64,000 bases of DNA, taken from assembly GCA_036924285.1 (NCBI GenBank), contig JAYKYS010000012.1, forward strand, positions 10,912,001 through 10,976,000, written 5' to 3'. This document shows, piece after piece, positions 43,375-55,498 of the stretch. The position numbers were made by a program, and so were the translations under genes. Within the stretch, counting starts at the first letter, position 1, and each line of letters begins with the position of its first letter. The notes under the pieces are model-generated. The model was not told the origin of the DNA, made no database searches, and saw nothing but the letters and a program-made list of their open reading frames with translations. The stretch is from Asterella californica. Lineage: Eukaryota; Streptophyta; Marchantiopsida; Marchantiales; Aytoniaceae.

Positions 43375-43737
43375 ACGCTCAAAGTTGAATCAACCTCCCA
43401 ACTGTCTCCTCCGTACATGTTGTACATGCTCTCTCAACTCAAGAACCATAGCCAACTCAAAGTTGATGACCATCTCTGCTTTATTTGCTCTTACTAACTC
43501 CATCTCATTTTTATACTCGCGAAGGTACCTCGAGTCTTCAAAGCGCTCATATCGCCCGACGATTGCTTATATAGCTTTCATAGAGCGTAGCTCAATTCCC
43601 CCGACAGCAGATTGTTTTTGGATTAAAGTTGCTAACGCTTGCAAGATCGAAGTGGTATCCTTAACATACGTCGTAGGTGTTGTGAGAGCACCACTCACAT
43701 GAATAGTAGCAGGAGCACCTCCATTTGCACGATCCAT
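43375..43737 (-). pseudogene. Element J gag fragment, part 1 (N-terminus)
   Basis: Minus strand from ATG at 43737 (MDRANGGAPATIHVSG): QALATLIQKQSA, a TAG, VGRYERFEDSRYLREYKNEM, MVINFELAMVLELRE and YGGDSWE, aligned to the start of element A Gag (GTDISKYVRYYAREM; VENFELAVVPEIRG; GQSWESF). It ends at the insertion site of element C. J is therefore a third A-type element, represented only by gag pieces. Confidence 0.85.
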
Positions 43738-44551
43738 ATCTTCTATTGTGTTCAACTGAACGTTTAAATGAACCACCCCAAGATGCTCTCAATGGAAGCA
43801 CCATATTTTATGTCGAGGTGAGACACACCTAGGAGAGACAGAACTCTTTTAGTTGCGATCGGTAATATGAAGTTGAAGTGAACATCCAAGATCTTGCGTA
43901 GACGGTGGAGCTAAACTGAAGTTCTTAGTGATGCTCACAGATTTGAGATCTACTCCTTTGTCGACAAATCGAGCTCCTTAGTAAGTTGCGCACAGATCCA
44001 TAAAACATGAAATTTCTACTTCCATAATCTATCTTCTCTTATCAAAATCTGACCGTTAACTCTTCTTGAAACCCATAGCGTTTCAAGAACTCAAGACCGT
44101 AGTCACACCCACAAAATTAGAGATGTCTAGTCTACAGATCTCTTGATATCGCAAGAGGAAGTTGCAGTACATGTACAAATTGAGAGGTTTTCGAACTCGT
44201 GTCATTTCAGTCCTCAGTAACTTCGATCTAAATGCTCACTTTTTCTCAAACTTCACAAACGCCTCGTCCGTCTAGCAACAAACATGTTCCAAGCGAGTTT
44301 ATTCCAGTCCAACTCCTCACTCAATCACCACACCTAGTACTCAGAATTTCAGAAATAAAATTCTTTGGAATCAAAATCACTTTTTATTCAATAGTTAGTG
44401 CTGTAACAACTTGCTCGAAGCACATTCAAACTCTTTGATTCTTCAACCTAACTCCCTTTGCTTGTCTAAAGCTTTGTACTTATAATCTCTGATCTCTATC
44501 TTATATAAATATAACTTCCAATTCTAATCCTTACCCACCGAATATACACGT
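43738..44551. other. Unassigned, possibly the J leader
   Basis: No gene is supported. On the minus strand it lies upstream of the J gag, where a leader and LTR would be expected, but I find no clear primer site or LTR terminus. A 68-codon frame at 44232-44438 has no features. Confidence 0.5.
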
Positions 44552-45871
44552 TGTCGTGATGTGAATCATTTCACATAGTAAATGATTCACTTCTCTGTCA
44601 TGCGTTAGTCTCTCTGAGTGAAGTTAAGACCTCGGAGAAGTCCATTTTTGGAAAATATTATATATTTTGAGTCTTAGTAGGTTGATTACCATGTCGATAG
44701 GATCTAAGCTCATGGGTTGTATTTGCGTGTCACCCATGCACGCTTTCTAGCTGATTTCAAGTTACTTTCAGGGCTGCGTGTCGTTTTAGGTAATTTAAGT
44801 TTTACACTGGCACTCTAGGGGGCTTGACGTGGTAGCCTATGAGTGCAGATAAGTTACCAGGTAGTTTAAGACACAAAATGACAACCAAATGGAGCTATGA
44901 ACTCCCATTGGTCCATTTTTGTCTTTTGTAAAACTCTAAGTTTAGAAACAGAGCTCTAGAGTGGATTTCGAGCAATTGGTGAGGACACTGCGAAATCTGA
45001 GAGCACAGGGAGATAGAGCTCGTCGAGCCAAGCACTGTCAGCAAAAAGTTTGATCGATTTGGAGCAATAAACAAGGAGTTATGGCTGATTGAAGTTCGAT
45101 TTGTGTCAGAATTGCAACATTTCTGTTGAATTTGAGGTTTTGAGTGTCATTTGCAGCAGAATTGAGGAAATCGCTTCAAACCTTCGTGATGGTGTTCACT
45201 GTCAGCAGGGCTACGACTGCCTCCCAATTTTCATGTCAATTGAGTGAGTGAGTAATTCAGGGCGACCGCTGAAGTAGAGGGGGTCCGAAAAGCTCTAAAT
45301 CAGGAACAGCAACTTCAGAGAGCGAGATCTGGAGTTCTGTGTGGAATCAGGAGGCCCAACTTCACAGGAGTGTTCAGCGAGCTGTGTACTGCAAATCCTG
45401 TAAGAAACTTCGAAATTGATCGAGCCAATCTCCTGTTCTAGGTCGAAACAGATGTCTGGGTACCAGAAATTGCCGTAAATTCTCTACTCAGAAAGTTTCT
45501 ACTCATATCTTAGTGCTCTGAATTGATCTGAAGCTGAAACTTCGTATGTGTACCCAGTAGGACCTCATTGACATGTAGGAGGAGTTCTGAAGTCTGAACC
45601 TTCACATATTTCTCAATCTTGAGTGTCAAAGTTCGCCATCTGATCTTATCATTGCTAGTTAAGCCTGAACCCTGCTACCTGAACATATCAGAAGAGCCAA
45701 GAGATTTATATGAGTGTTTTTTCAGTATCATCTTGAGACCTGAAGCCTATCCTTTGAGTAAACCAGCCACAGCCTGAAGCCCAATGCTTCCCTGAGTAGA
45801 TTGAACACAGCCTTCAAGCTCATATCACAGCCAGAAAGTTCGCCCTTCCCAGGAAAACTCTCAACCCGACA
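44552..45871 (+). repeat. Solo LTR E, mosaic of C- and A-type sequence
   Basis: It starts TGTCGTGATGTGAATCATTT and follows LTR C for about 90 bases. From about 44690 to 45820 it follows LTR A (reverse complement of 9286-10350), for example CCCATGCACGCTTTCTAGCT and GTTTTACACTGGCACTC. The last 50 bases return to the C/D type (ATCACAGCCAGAAAG, TTCGCCCTTCCC), ending AACCCGACA. Flanks ACGT and AAGT do not match exactly. Confidence 0.85.
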
Positions 45872-46009
45872 AAGTGCCTCTATGTATGTGGCACCAGAAT
45901 AAACTAGACTATTCATGCATTTATTGCGTGTCGACCTTAACTATTAACTTCTTGCATGCCAAAACCTTAGTCTGAACTATTTACATGCACAAAGTTAGGA
46001 AGGGCTTAC
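45872..46009. other. Short unassigned spacer
   Basis: Nothing recognisable between LTR E and the SINE. Confidence 0.5.
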
Positions 46010-46292
46010 TCAACATCTTTGATGTCATCTTACTACTACGGGATCTTGGAGCCACAATTGTTCGATTCCTGCAGTAGACGGAGGCATCTCACATATATGA
46101 TATGTTTACGGAGAATATCGTTCCTTGTCCTTATGCACAAGTGTCCAACATAATCTCCCAATGTGGGAGTAAACCTACTGAGTAAACTCTTGTGTATGAG
46201 CAACCACAAGATTCAATTTCGAGAGCACAAGCTTTAAGGGAGATTTGAACCTAGGACCTCTTGTTGCCAAGAAGCCTATGCTACCATCAATC
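46010..46292 (-). mobile_element. tRNA-derived SINE S3
   Basis: On the minus strand the head reads GGATTGATGGTAGCATAGG (A-box region) and GGTTCAAATCTCCC (46251-46238, a near-perfect B box). The body contains GATGCCTCCGTCTACTGCAG, matching GACGCCTCCGTCTAC in LTR C, and the tail has GATGACATCAAAGATG, as in LTR C (GATGGCATCAAAGAT). Best-preserved member of the SINE-like modules in the window. Confidence 0.7.
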
Positions 46293-48649
46293 CAAACTCC
46301 ACACACTTTCAAGCAAAAATTGTGTGAAGAGATTAAGCTTTTTTCTCTTGTTTTCTTTTTTTTTACTACTTCTAATTCACATCTCTCGCAATATAAATCA
46401 GTGTTTGATAATTGAAGTCATTAAGCTATACTATGTACTACAGTCTATACACCTTGGCATTATTACAGTCACTCCATGCTCACATGTGGTTATTGTATAA
46501 TTCTTTGAAACGTAATATCCATCTATCTTCAAATCTATATAACTTCGTCACTGTAATATCGTTTCGGCAAGTTCAAATCTCTGTTTACTCTGCTCATCAT
46601 GCTCTATCTCATGATGACTTCGTTTCTTGAAGGTCCAAATTTTTCCTCTATTAAGTTCTAGCTCAGTTTACCTAGGGTGTAGCTTAACTAGAAGTCCAGC
46701 TTACCTAAACTTTAGCTTATCTAGACTGCAACGCCGCGATGGATGGAGCTTCCCGCTTTGACCGAGCACCCCTAAAATTGTTGCGACTCGAAAAAAATAA
46801 AAGCAATGAAAACTCATAGAGAAACCTTAGGGAAAGGGCCAACTTGTTTTACATCCCATTGGGATAACTTTCCACATTACAAAACCATCCATAACACCAA
46901 AACGGTCGGAGTTCTTTTGCTGACTCTCTCGTTTCCCACAGAAATTGACTCAAAATCCTAACTGATTTTCCGGACGATTTTCTAACCGGAAGTCCAATTA
47001 GCGGATCATGTTCCACAATTCTCAGCGTTAGGAAGGATCTTGACAATCTCTAGATCATCCAATCATAGAGAGTGCATTAGAACTTTAAAACTAGAACTAT
47101 AGTTCATGCAAATAGTCTGATTTTGTGTAACTTATTGGTTATTGGTTTTTGATTACTCGTTGCGTGTTCAATTTTTGACTAGTTATGCCTATCAATGTTG
47201 AGAATCATGCATTTTACTGTCACGTGTAGTTCGCCAAGACAACCTTCCTTCTTAGCATACTTATTGTTTGATGATTTCCGTCCCAATAAAGGAACTTCTT
47301 GCTTAGCAAACAATGCTAACATGCGGACCTTTTTCTTATCAACTCGTCAAACTCGTCTGATATTTGTCTCTAGTATGGCTAGTCTTCTCTGCATCTTATG
47401 AGAGAAGGATCTTTCATACTTTATCTTAACCTTCTCTTATTATTTGTATAAAGGGATGTTAAGTGACATTTGACATGTAATTCAGAAATATTACAAACTC
47501 TATGACAAATGTACATGTTGTTGATGCATATGAGTAATACATATGTGTACATAGGACAAAGAACTGCATATACAAGACAACGACTTACATGGAGTAATGA
47601 AAGAAATTGTATGATATTTGGTTTTGTGATGAATGACCAATCGATTACATAGATCAAATTTACTTTATAAGAAAAGGAAAAAATGCAGACAAACTAGTTA
47701 TTGACTTGTTACACAATCAGAAAAGATTGGAGGTGCCATCCTGACTTCTTGAGAGCTCAGCATCTTAGTACTATTCCTACCCAAGGGCATTTAACTACAG
47801 AGTTACGATGGAATCTAGTGACTCAATCTTGATATGACCGCATCATGCTCAGAAATGATGATAATATGAATAATAATATCATCTTCTTGAGACATAAACA
47901 TGAATAAGAATATCATCAGAGCATAATGTTATCTAGTTAGAAGTTGACGAGAAAATATCGAAGATCATAATAACATAAATAAAAAATATACAATATAATA
48001 AAAAAAGAGATAAATTATGAGCTCTCAGTGATCGAGAGCTCTGACAACCATCCAAAACCGTATGCTATGTATTAAGTCTTGATCCTAAAATAATAGCTAC
48101 AAACGTTTTACGGTCTCGTTATAAACATATTCTTGATCTCCAAAGTCATTTGATGAATCATTTTCTCTAGATAATGATAAATTAGAATATTGACATTGTT
48201 CTCGATCAAACAGCTCTGCATTATGCGTGTCGTTACTATGGCAACATTTTGAGTAGTTGATCTCATAACGTCACTATTAATTAAGCATCCAAACTGAAGA
48301 AAATGAAATATCCATGAAAAATTCCCAAAAAGCTCTACCACTTGGTGCACTGAGAGTGGAGTTCAAAAGTTAAATAAAAGGTCCATTTTTCATACTACTT
48401 GCGTCTTTGTAACGATAATGTATAATCGTCAAATTTAAATTTTCAAGTAGAAGCATATCCGCGACAAGACACTGCAGAAATTTGCTTGATCACACCTCGA
48501 ATAAATTTATTGTGCTTGATCACATCCCTCTTTACTGTATATTGCTTAATCACACCATTGACACTTTATTGAAAATCAAACCATTTGTTTTACCATGTCA
48601 TTTTACTAATTTCAATTGACTAAATATCTCTATCATTCAAATTTTTCCA
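46293..48649. other. AT-rich intergenic region
   Basis: Only short frames without domains (for example 47195-47401, 47421-47657, 48108-48350). Around 46640-46735 several AGCTTA/AGCTTAC motifs recur. I see no gene or complete repeat. Confidence 0.6.
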
Positions 48650-49450
48650 ACAATAAATATGTTATAGGTAATACATGCTCGAAAAATGTGTGTGCATTTT
48701 GACAATTTATCAATATGACAAAATAACTGGTTTTACCATCAGATAGCCAATCTGAAGTGTAGTCAAGCAATACATCGTTCATTAAGAAGGGTGTGATTAA
48801 ACATGGTAAACTTGTTAAGAGGGATACGATCAAGCATGAGAATGGCATTCTTCCCAGTAGACAGCTGAAAGGGCAGAATAAGCCAACATGACAACCAGTG
48901 AGTCGATTAAGATTCGATCTTGCGTTCGGCGACACCATCTTGTTAGAGAGTCTATGAGACAGTATATTGGCGTTAAATGTCATGGTGTTTCAAAACACAG
49001 TAAACTCCTCATCCTTGGCATTGTCTGCACATAAGACCTTGATCTTGCACTCCAATTGATTTTCAACAAAGGCTTTGTACGTACGAAAGCTTTTAGAGGC
49101 CTGAGACCGTTGCGTGAGCAAGTACAGATAGGTGTATCACGAGAAATCTCGATAAAGGTGAAGCAGTACTTACGTCCTGAAAAGGTAGAAGTACGTAAAA
49201 ATCCGTAGATGTTGGATTGAACTAAGCAAAGGATATCAGTAGCCCGCCTAGTACCCTGAGTGAGAAAGGTTGCACGAGTAGATTTACTGAGAGCACGAGT
49301 CAAGCAAAACGGAAGGGTTTTGAAAAAGTATCGGGTGAGACCGAGAACTATAAATTGCTGCTACAGTTGTTGCAAGCGAGGTAAGCTCATGTGGCAGAGT
49401 TTGAGGTGCCAAGCATATTCATCTAGTGTGCACCGAAGCGGAAAGCAGGA
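48650..49450 (-). pseudogene. Ty1/copia integrase remnant
   Basis: Minus strand, in shifting frames. WHLKLCHMSLPRLQQL near 49425-49375 matches the GAG-pre-integrase domain (W-H-x-R-L-G-H). Then GTRRATDILCLVQSNIYG, GRKYCFTFIEISRDTP and KSYV/RSYVQTMPRMRSLL span the first part of the integrase core (49303-48980), with the first catalytic Asp lost (QSN for HSD). DGVAERKIES in a second frame near 48930 matches the NGVAERKNR motif. The only copia-type fragment seen. Downstream sequence (48633-48880) no longer aligns. Confidence 0.8.
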
Positions 49451-50094
49451 CAAGCTGACTCGATTGAATCAAAGAATCAAAGCCTAGGTCCCTAATTTGT
49501 AAAGTTTATTGGTTCAAACACATGTAGCAATAATATCTCGATGCTGATTCTATAAAGTGCAATGTGTCATGCTCCCTCCAGCTTGGTGTAGTTGTAGTTG
49601 ATAGAAGGAGAACAAGCTCTTTCTGAGAGCCGAGACGTGCAGGACATCAGGGATGATGCACTCCTGGCTATTTGTCAAGAGGATGAGAACATCGCCCTTG
49701 CTCGTACTCAGTTGAAAACTGTCGGCTCCAGCGTAGCAGGCCTTCTCCGTTTCCGAAGAGAGAAGTTCGTAATGAATGAAATTGAGCCGTGTCTAACTTA
49801 AACTAATGTCTGTCTGGACACACGCTACACTGGTCAGGTAAGTAGAAAGAAAACAACAAGTTCACACTTCTTACGTCTTGCAACATAGTATACACTTGGT
49901 TTCGAAACACGGTTCGACATTATGCACAGTATTTGAATGCCAGACTACCTACCCATCGTTTCCTACCGATGGACTTGATGGATGATGGACTTGAATCTTA
50001 TGGGACACATCTTTCCAAATGTTCAGAATGACTGAAAATCTTGAACCAGAATCTATACAGTCTGAAGCTGGAGAAGCAAATTTGACGAGAAAAG
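49451..50094. other. Spacer and probable 3' UTR of the ABC transporter
   Basis: It includes a minus-strand AATAAA at 49509-49504 that could be a polyadenylation signal, 585 bases after the stop codon. A plus-strand frame of 67 codons (49598-49801) has no recognisable feature and I do not call it a gene. Confidence 0.4.
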
Positions 50095-53000
50095 TTATGT
50101 TACAGGCATGCTGCTTTCCTGCCTCGTGTACAGGGCTGCATACTTTCCTCCCTGGTTCAGCAAAGATTCATGCGTTCCTTCCTCCACAATTCTTCCTCCA
50201 TCCAATACCACAATTCGATCGGCTCTTTCGACCGTCTCCAAACGATGTGCAATTACGAAGACCTGCACCAGAAACATCGATCGTTAGTATTTTGCCCTTC
50301 GAAGAGTCCAGATTGGATATAAGATAAAATCCTTGTCAATTTTAACACACCCAGCGTGGAAAAAACCATCGAAGTCGCATGTGGAGCTGGGACTTACGGT
50401 GCGACCAACCATCAACCTCTGCAAAGCTTCCCTCACAAGCTTCTCTGACTTATTGTCTAAAGCAGATGTTGCTTCGTCTAGAATCAATATTGTTGCTTCC
50501 TGATAAATTGCTCTCGCTACCGCCAACCTGTACATGACATAAATGTGTAAAGGGGTACAGAGACATGGTTGATTAGACCTTCATGGTCAAGCATCACGTA
50601 TCACCACATCAATCTTCAGGCCGTGTTGGTTCTTTGGTCCTGCATAAGCCCATCCTCCCAGCCCACTTTGCAAAGAAAAGGGGACAATGTAAGACTACCT
50701 TTGACGCTGTCCACCGCTCAGTGAGGACGCTCGATCTCCTAGCTTAGTATGATAACCATGTGAAAGCCTGCCTATAAACTCGTGAGCATTTGCCAGCTCC
50801 GCTGCACGTACTACTGCTTTTAGGTCAACTTCCTCTGGCATTCTCCCATAAGCAATATTTTCTGCTACCGTTCCTGTAAACAATATCTACCACTCCGAGA
50901 TGAAAAAGTCACAAGTGAGAACGGCAGCGGTGACCAATCTACAAGCTCAAAAGGTTTGTTTTTTTGTACTTCTTGAATGCCCTCAAGAAGTACAAAAAAG
51001 CATGCCGAGCTGAGATGAGATCAGGTAGCAGAGGTTACCACGAATGTTACTTACGGTTTCTTGCGGGACAATTGCCACACGCTGCCTCAGAGTCTTCCTG
51101 TTCACGCTCTTAACATCGTGGCCATCGACGGTTATGCTACCTGATTTCGAACAACATTTAGATTTAGACAAACTCTAGTGAAATAAATGATTCAGATTAC
51201 CTGACAAGTTTGGCCATGGAAGGACAGCGTATTTGACTGTCTTGACTGTAGTAAAATGCATAGGACACATTGTTTTCACGTGTATGTCCCCTCAGTTGGG
51301 GGGGCACATTACTTCAATTTGAGTGAACCAAACACTTTCTCGGCACAGAGCTGGAACAAGCAAGAAGCTCGAATGTGTTGCAAGAGCGTTCACGTCATTT
51401 TGAGGGTGAAATGTCCCTGAAAGGAGAAGAAACTGACTCGTTTGGCGTATCAGGAGCTTCATATCATCACAGACATGCTTGGACCTACCATGAACAGTGT
51501 CATAAAGGCGTAGTAGCAGCTTTGCGAGAGTGGTTTTTCCACTTCCGGATCCCCCAACTAGAGCCACAGTTTCTCCAGGACGTACATGTAGGTTGACATT
51601 GTTGAGTACCCAAGGTAGCTCATTACCGTACCGGAAGGAAACGTTGGAAAGCTGCACTTCACCCGCAATGTTCACCAGAGGAGTACTCTTTTCAAATGAA
51701 AACACCTGCACAGGCGTATTTTCACTCTGATCAAACGACGTGATAATGATTTACGTATGATAAGTAAATCAGTGACCTTCGATGTAGCGTTTCTCCTCTA
51801 TCACAGATATACAAAGGAAATAATTACCTCTGGTTGCTGATCTGCCAACTCAAATAGTCGTTCTATTGCTGGTTCTCCGTTTTTCAGCTCATTGTACGCT
51901 TTTCCTATTCCCTGTACATGTAAATGGAAACGAGAAAGCAAGTTCAGATTTTCAGCGTGCTGAACATTTGATCGGGTTAGAATAAACTGACAGATACATA
52001 TCCAGCGGCTTACACGCACACAACTAGTAAGTCAGAAGCTGTTGCACTAACGATTTTCTGGAAAGTAACGAAGCTCCATCTAATGCAGTATACCTGCATG
52101 GGTTCAATCAGAAGAACAAGGGAAGTGATGAAAGACACCATGCCCCCTCCATCGAAAGTCCCTTTGGAGATTGCCCATGTTCCCACTCCAAACAGCACCA
52201 TCGCTGTTATCACATAAACCAGGGTTATCATCTCAGGTATCAAAGCCTTCATCCGCTTTTTACCCAACTGAGCTTCTCGCTCTGCCCAAGCTAGTCTCTC
52301 AAAACGCCACTGTTCCAAATCCTCCGCAGCATGCGCTTTTACCACAAACATGGATGGAAGGACCTAAAAGGCAGCAAAACTTTTTAATAACATCCTCCAG
52401 TCTCAGCACTTCTTACTCTTGCTTCGGAAAGATCATTCAGCTCGAATAATGACTGTCGTCTTATCAACAGACTGACCTCATTAAGATACGCCGACAAGTT
52501 TGCAATGCTGTCCTGACCCTTCCGTGCAAGCTTCCTCAGTTTCTCACCCAGCATGGCTATGACTATCGCCATACAAGGAACAACCTACAACGGATCACTG
52601 TCGCCTTGATTGTCAGCATATCCACAAGACGCAAGACTGAATGCAAATGAATGCTTCTGCTAAGAGTCACTTCCAGTTTTTCTCGTGTGTGCATAGCACA
52701 ACACAATTATTTCTGCTCTGATCATTCAAGAACAATGCTGAACTAGGTCCTCGTGAGTAACACAAAAGAGTTTGAACTGAGCACAAACAGGACTGCCTTC
52801 AGCACAGGCTCAGAACTTCGATGACCATTCCCTACCGAAAATGTTGCGAGGGCTAAGACTGGGTTGAGCGTGATCATTCGAATCGCCATGGCAACCAGTT
52901 GCAAAGCACTCGGAACCATCATCTGCGCAATTCACGCAAAACTCAACGAGATACGAGTGTGCATCCAACTCTTAAATGAGCTCACGGCCAATCCCAAGAA

Positions 53001-54035
53001 GCCGAAACTTTTTAAGTCCCTCTCATAAACACCAAGGTCCTCGTGTAACGCGTCAACGAAGTTCCCGATCTTAGCATATTCTGAAGGTGATTTGTAGTAC
53101 TCCACTGATTAAACAGCTAAGGAGATGAGGAAAAGAATTACATGAAGTACGGAGAAAATAGTATCGCCCATGTCTTCAGCCTCTGAAGTCACCCGGAATG
53201 CAAGGTCGCCGGCAGCCGCTGCTCCCTGCCCCTCGAAGAAACTCATCTCTCGATTCAAGATGCTCTGAAACACGTGACTTCTGACCTTGAAGGTGATACT
53301 GAGCGACGACTCCCATAAAAGTGCCTGCTGCCAAAATTGCGCTACAGACTTCACTCCGACAAGTACCACCACCCACATCATCTTTCTCCCCAGCTCACGC
53401 ACATTCCCCTGGCTTAGAAGACTTGACAGTTGCCCAATCTGAGGCACAAACATGTACAAACACGCAACAGCAACGGATGTGCAAAACCATCCCCTTACGA
53501 TGACCGGCAACTGGGGATATATAAACGGGATCACTTTCTGAGAGGTGCTGGAACTGAGAGATAATATGCTTAAGCCTTTGGGTTTAGGACGAACTTCAGC
53601 CTCACCACTGACTGCAGCTCCACCACGAGCAAATACCCCAGACAGATAAGTGGAACCATCCGATGCAATGTGCTTGCTGTGACACTTCCAGCTAATGTTT
53701 CGAAGTCTTTCCTCCATGATATTCTGGAGTGGGCAGATGAAAGACGAAAATCTGAAGCAAACACCATCGTCTTCTTTCGAAGCAACGCGATGTTTTGTCC
53801 CTAGCCTCTTGGGCGGAAAATGCAACAATTCTGCGACGGGTGGGCCGTTCGAGCAGGCGGATTTCAGGTACGGAGCGGACAAGCAGGGAGAGAATGTACG
53901 GAATGACACGCACTGAATTACTGATGAGAGAGCCATGAAGGAAAAAGCTGAAGCAGCAAATTGTTTCAAACGCGAGGAGTTCTCTTCTGATTCATGGAGA
54001 CTGATGAGACTCGACAGTAAGGAACAGAAGAGCAC
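50095..54035 (-). CDS. ABCB29: ABC transporter, subfamily B half-transporter, ABCB29 (ATH12)-like, plastid
   Basis: Ten exons: 54035-53142, 52922-52836, 52584-52477, 52363-52094, 51911-51828, 51726-51489, 51140-51055, 50886-50699, 50527-50398, 50262-50095; all introns GT-AG, phases consistent; 750 codons. One transmembrane domain (about 180-455; [17 protein letters not shown] at its end) precedes one nucleotide-binding domain: Walker [10 protein letters not shown] (K545), Q-loop PQET, signature LSGGQ (645-649), Walker [13 protein letters not shown] (D669, E670) and H-loop H701. It must dimerise to work. The serine-rich N-terminus is typical of a plastid transit peptide; a second ATG at residue 34 (53936; MALSSVIQC) is the more likely start and would give 717 residues. 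Plant ABCB29 proteins match best in my recall; ABCB26/28 are alternatives. Substrate unknown. Confidence 0.93.
50960..50999 (-). repeat. Perfect intronic hairpin
   Basis: TTTTTTGTACTTCTTGA (50960-50976) is perfectly complementary in reverse to 50983-50999, with a 6-nt loop. It lies in the seventh intron of the ABCB29-like gene (50887-51054). Confidence 0.9.
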
Positions 54036-55078
54036 CGAACCTCAGAGAAGCAATTGGGCTGTTCGGACAGAGGATTGATAAGATAACTTGGTGCGAGCTC
54101 CTCCTACCAGGAGCTCCAACTGCGACCGCCCCGAACGGTCATTGACTTGGTTAAATAGCATGCGTTTACCGCAGGCTAGTCCTCGAGCCAAAACAAATGC
54201 AACCTTGTGATTTGCCATCACCCTGCCTGTTAAAACAGGCTAGCTATCAAATAAACATGACCATGATGATCTGACCTGCATATTTTGCAGTGTATATTTC
54301 GCCTCCTCCATCTTTCAAATAAGCAAATATCCGGGAAAGGTTAAGTAATAAACTGACCTCACATTACATTAATATATAAATAGTTACAAGTTCCCATACT
54401 TGTATTTTTAATAGTGCAATAGTCTATTCATGCCTTATCTAGATATTTTCACGTTTTCATACATAAATTAATAATTAATATGTATAAAATCTTTTGATTG
54501 TTGTTATTCACTTGATATATAAATATTATTTAATACTAATATTAAAAATCAATATCATTAAACCACAATTCGTAACTCAATCCGACGCACAAACCAGCAT
54601 GATAAAAACGGTGAATCACATCGGAACATCGTGATATAACTCCATCTCTGTCGATCTCCATCAAAATGTGTGGTCTTGTGGACATCTAAGCTTCAAGGAG
54701 TAGGTCTGATGGATACATGAAACTAACGGAGGATCAAAAGTCAACTCACACCCATAATGATGGCATCTCATCTTGAGTAGAGTGAATAACTCCATCAACT
54801 TAAAAATACCTACAAATCCGTAAACCGCTAAGTCCAGACTCTGGACCACTGGTGTAGCTGAAGCTATGTCCTTTGATCTGGGTGGCTCTAAGACGTTGGG
54901 TATTTGAGAATCAAAGATCGACTCAGAAGGGAGTTGAGAATCTAGTATAGACGGGATTGATGTGGAAGGATCAAAGCGATCTTAGAACTAATAATACCAC
55001 ACAAAGTGTGATCATGTCTAAGTTCTAACATCAATTATCAAATAGATTCAAATTTTAATCATATATATAACTTCTCCT
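54036..55078. other. Upstream region of the ABC transporter, AT-rich spacer
   Basis: It should contain the 5' UTR and promoter of the minus-strand gene. No clear TATA box can be assigned. About 54340-54560 is very AT-rich. A 62-codon minus-strand frame (54661-54849) lacks features. Confidence 0.5.
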
Positions 55079-55498
55079 TCATAAGTAAACTGAAAGATAA
55101 ACATTTAGCTGAACTTGATGCTCAGCACGATCAACGCCAAGAGCTCGCAATATGATAGGGTCTGCATGAAACTCGATATCTTCCGTCCCAATAACATCTC
55201 CCTCTAGATCACCCTCCTCTAGAATTACATCTGGCTCGTCCAACCTAACCTGAGCTTCTCTCGCCATCTGATCTATGCGAACAGTGGCTGTTGAGAAAAG
55301 AAAATGAAACACAACGGTATGACCTGCAGCTGGTCCTAAAAGTCGCATAGTCTGCACATTTTGAAGCAATAACGACTCCGACACTCTCACTTTTCCATCC
55401 GGGACCTCCGGACATCCTCTAGGTAAGTGTCGATCCTTAGACCATCGAGGATGAACCTTGGGGGGCATACTATACACCCAAAAAGTCTCGCCGATCAA
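55079..55498 (-). CDS. Unrecognised 139-codon ORF
   Basis: It opens MIGETFWVYSMPPKVHPRWS, continues with CPEVPDGKVRVSESLL and an acidic stretch (LDEPDVILEEGDLEGD), and ends at 55079. I recognise no family. Composition is protein-like and more balanced than neighbouring frames, so it may be an element-derived gene piece or an unknown gene; upstream (55560-55750) no exon or promoter is evident. Confidence 0.3.
   Translation of the reverse strand: MIGETFWVYSMPPKVHPRWSKDRHLPRGCPEVPDGKVRVSESLLLQNVQTMRLLGPAAGHTVVFHFLFSTATVRIDQMAREAQVRLDEPDVILEEGDLEGDVIGTEDIEFHADPIILRALGVDRAEHQVQLNVYLSVYL

Noticed and set aside
49598..49801. 67-codon plus-strand ORF downstream of the ABC transporter
   Set aside because: Balanced composition, but no domain, no exon signals and no neighbour; not enough to call a gene.
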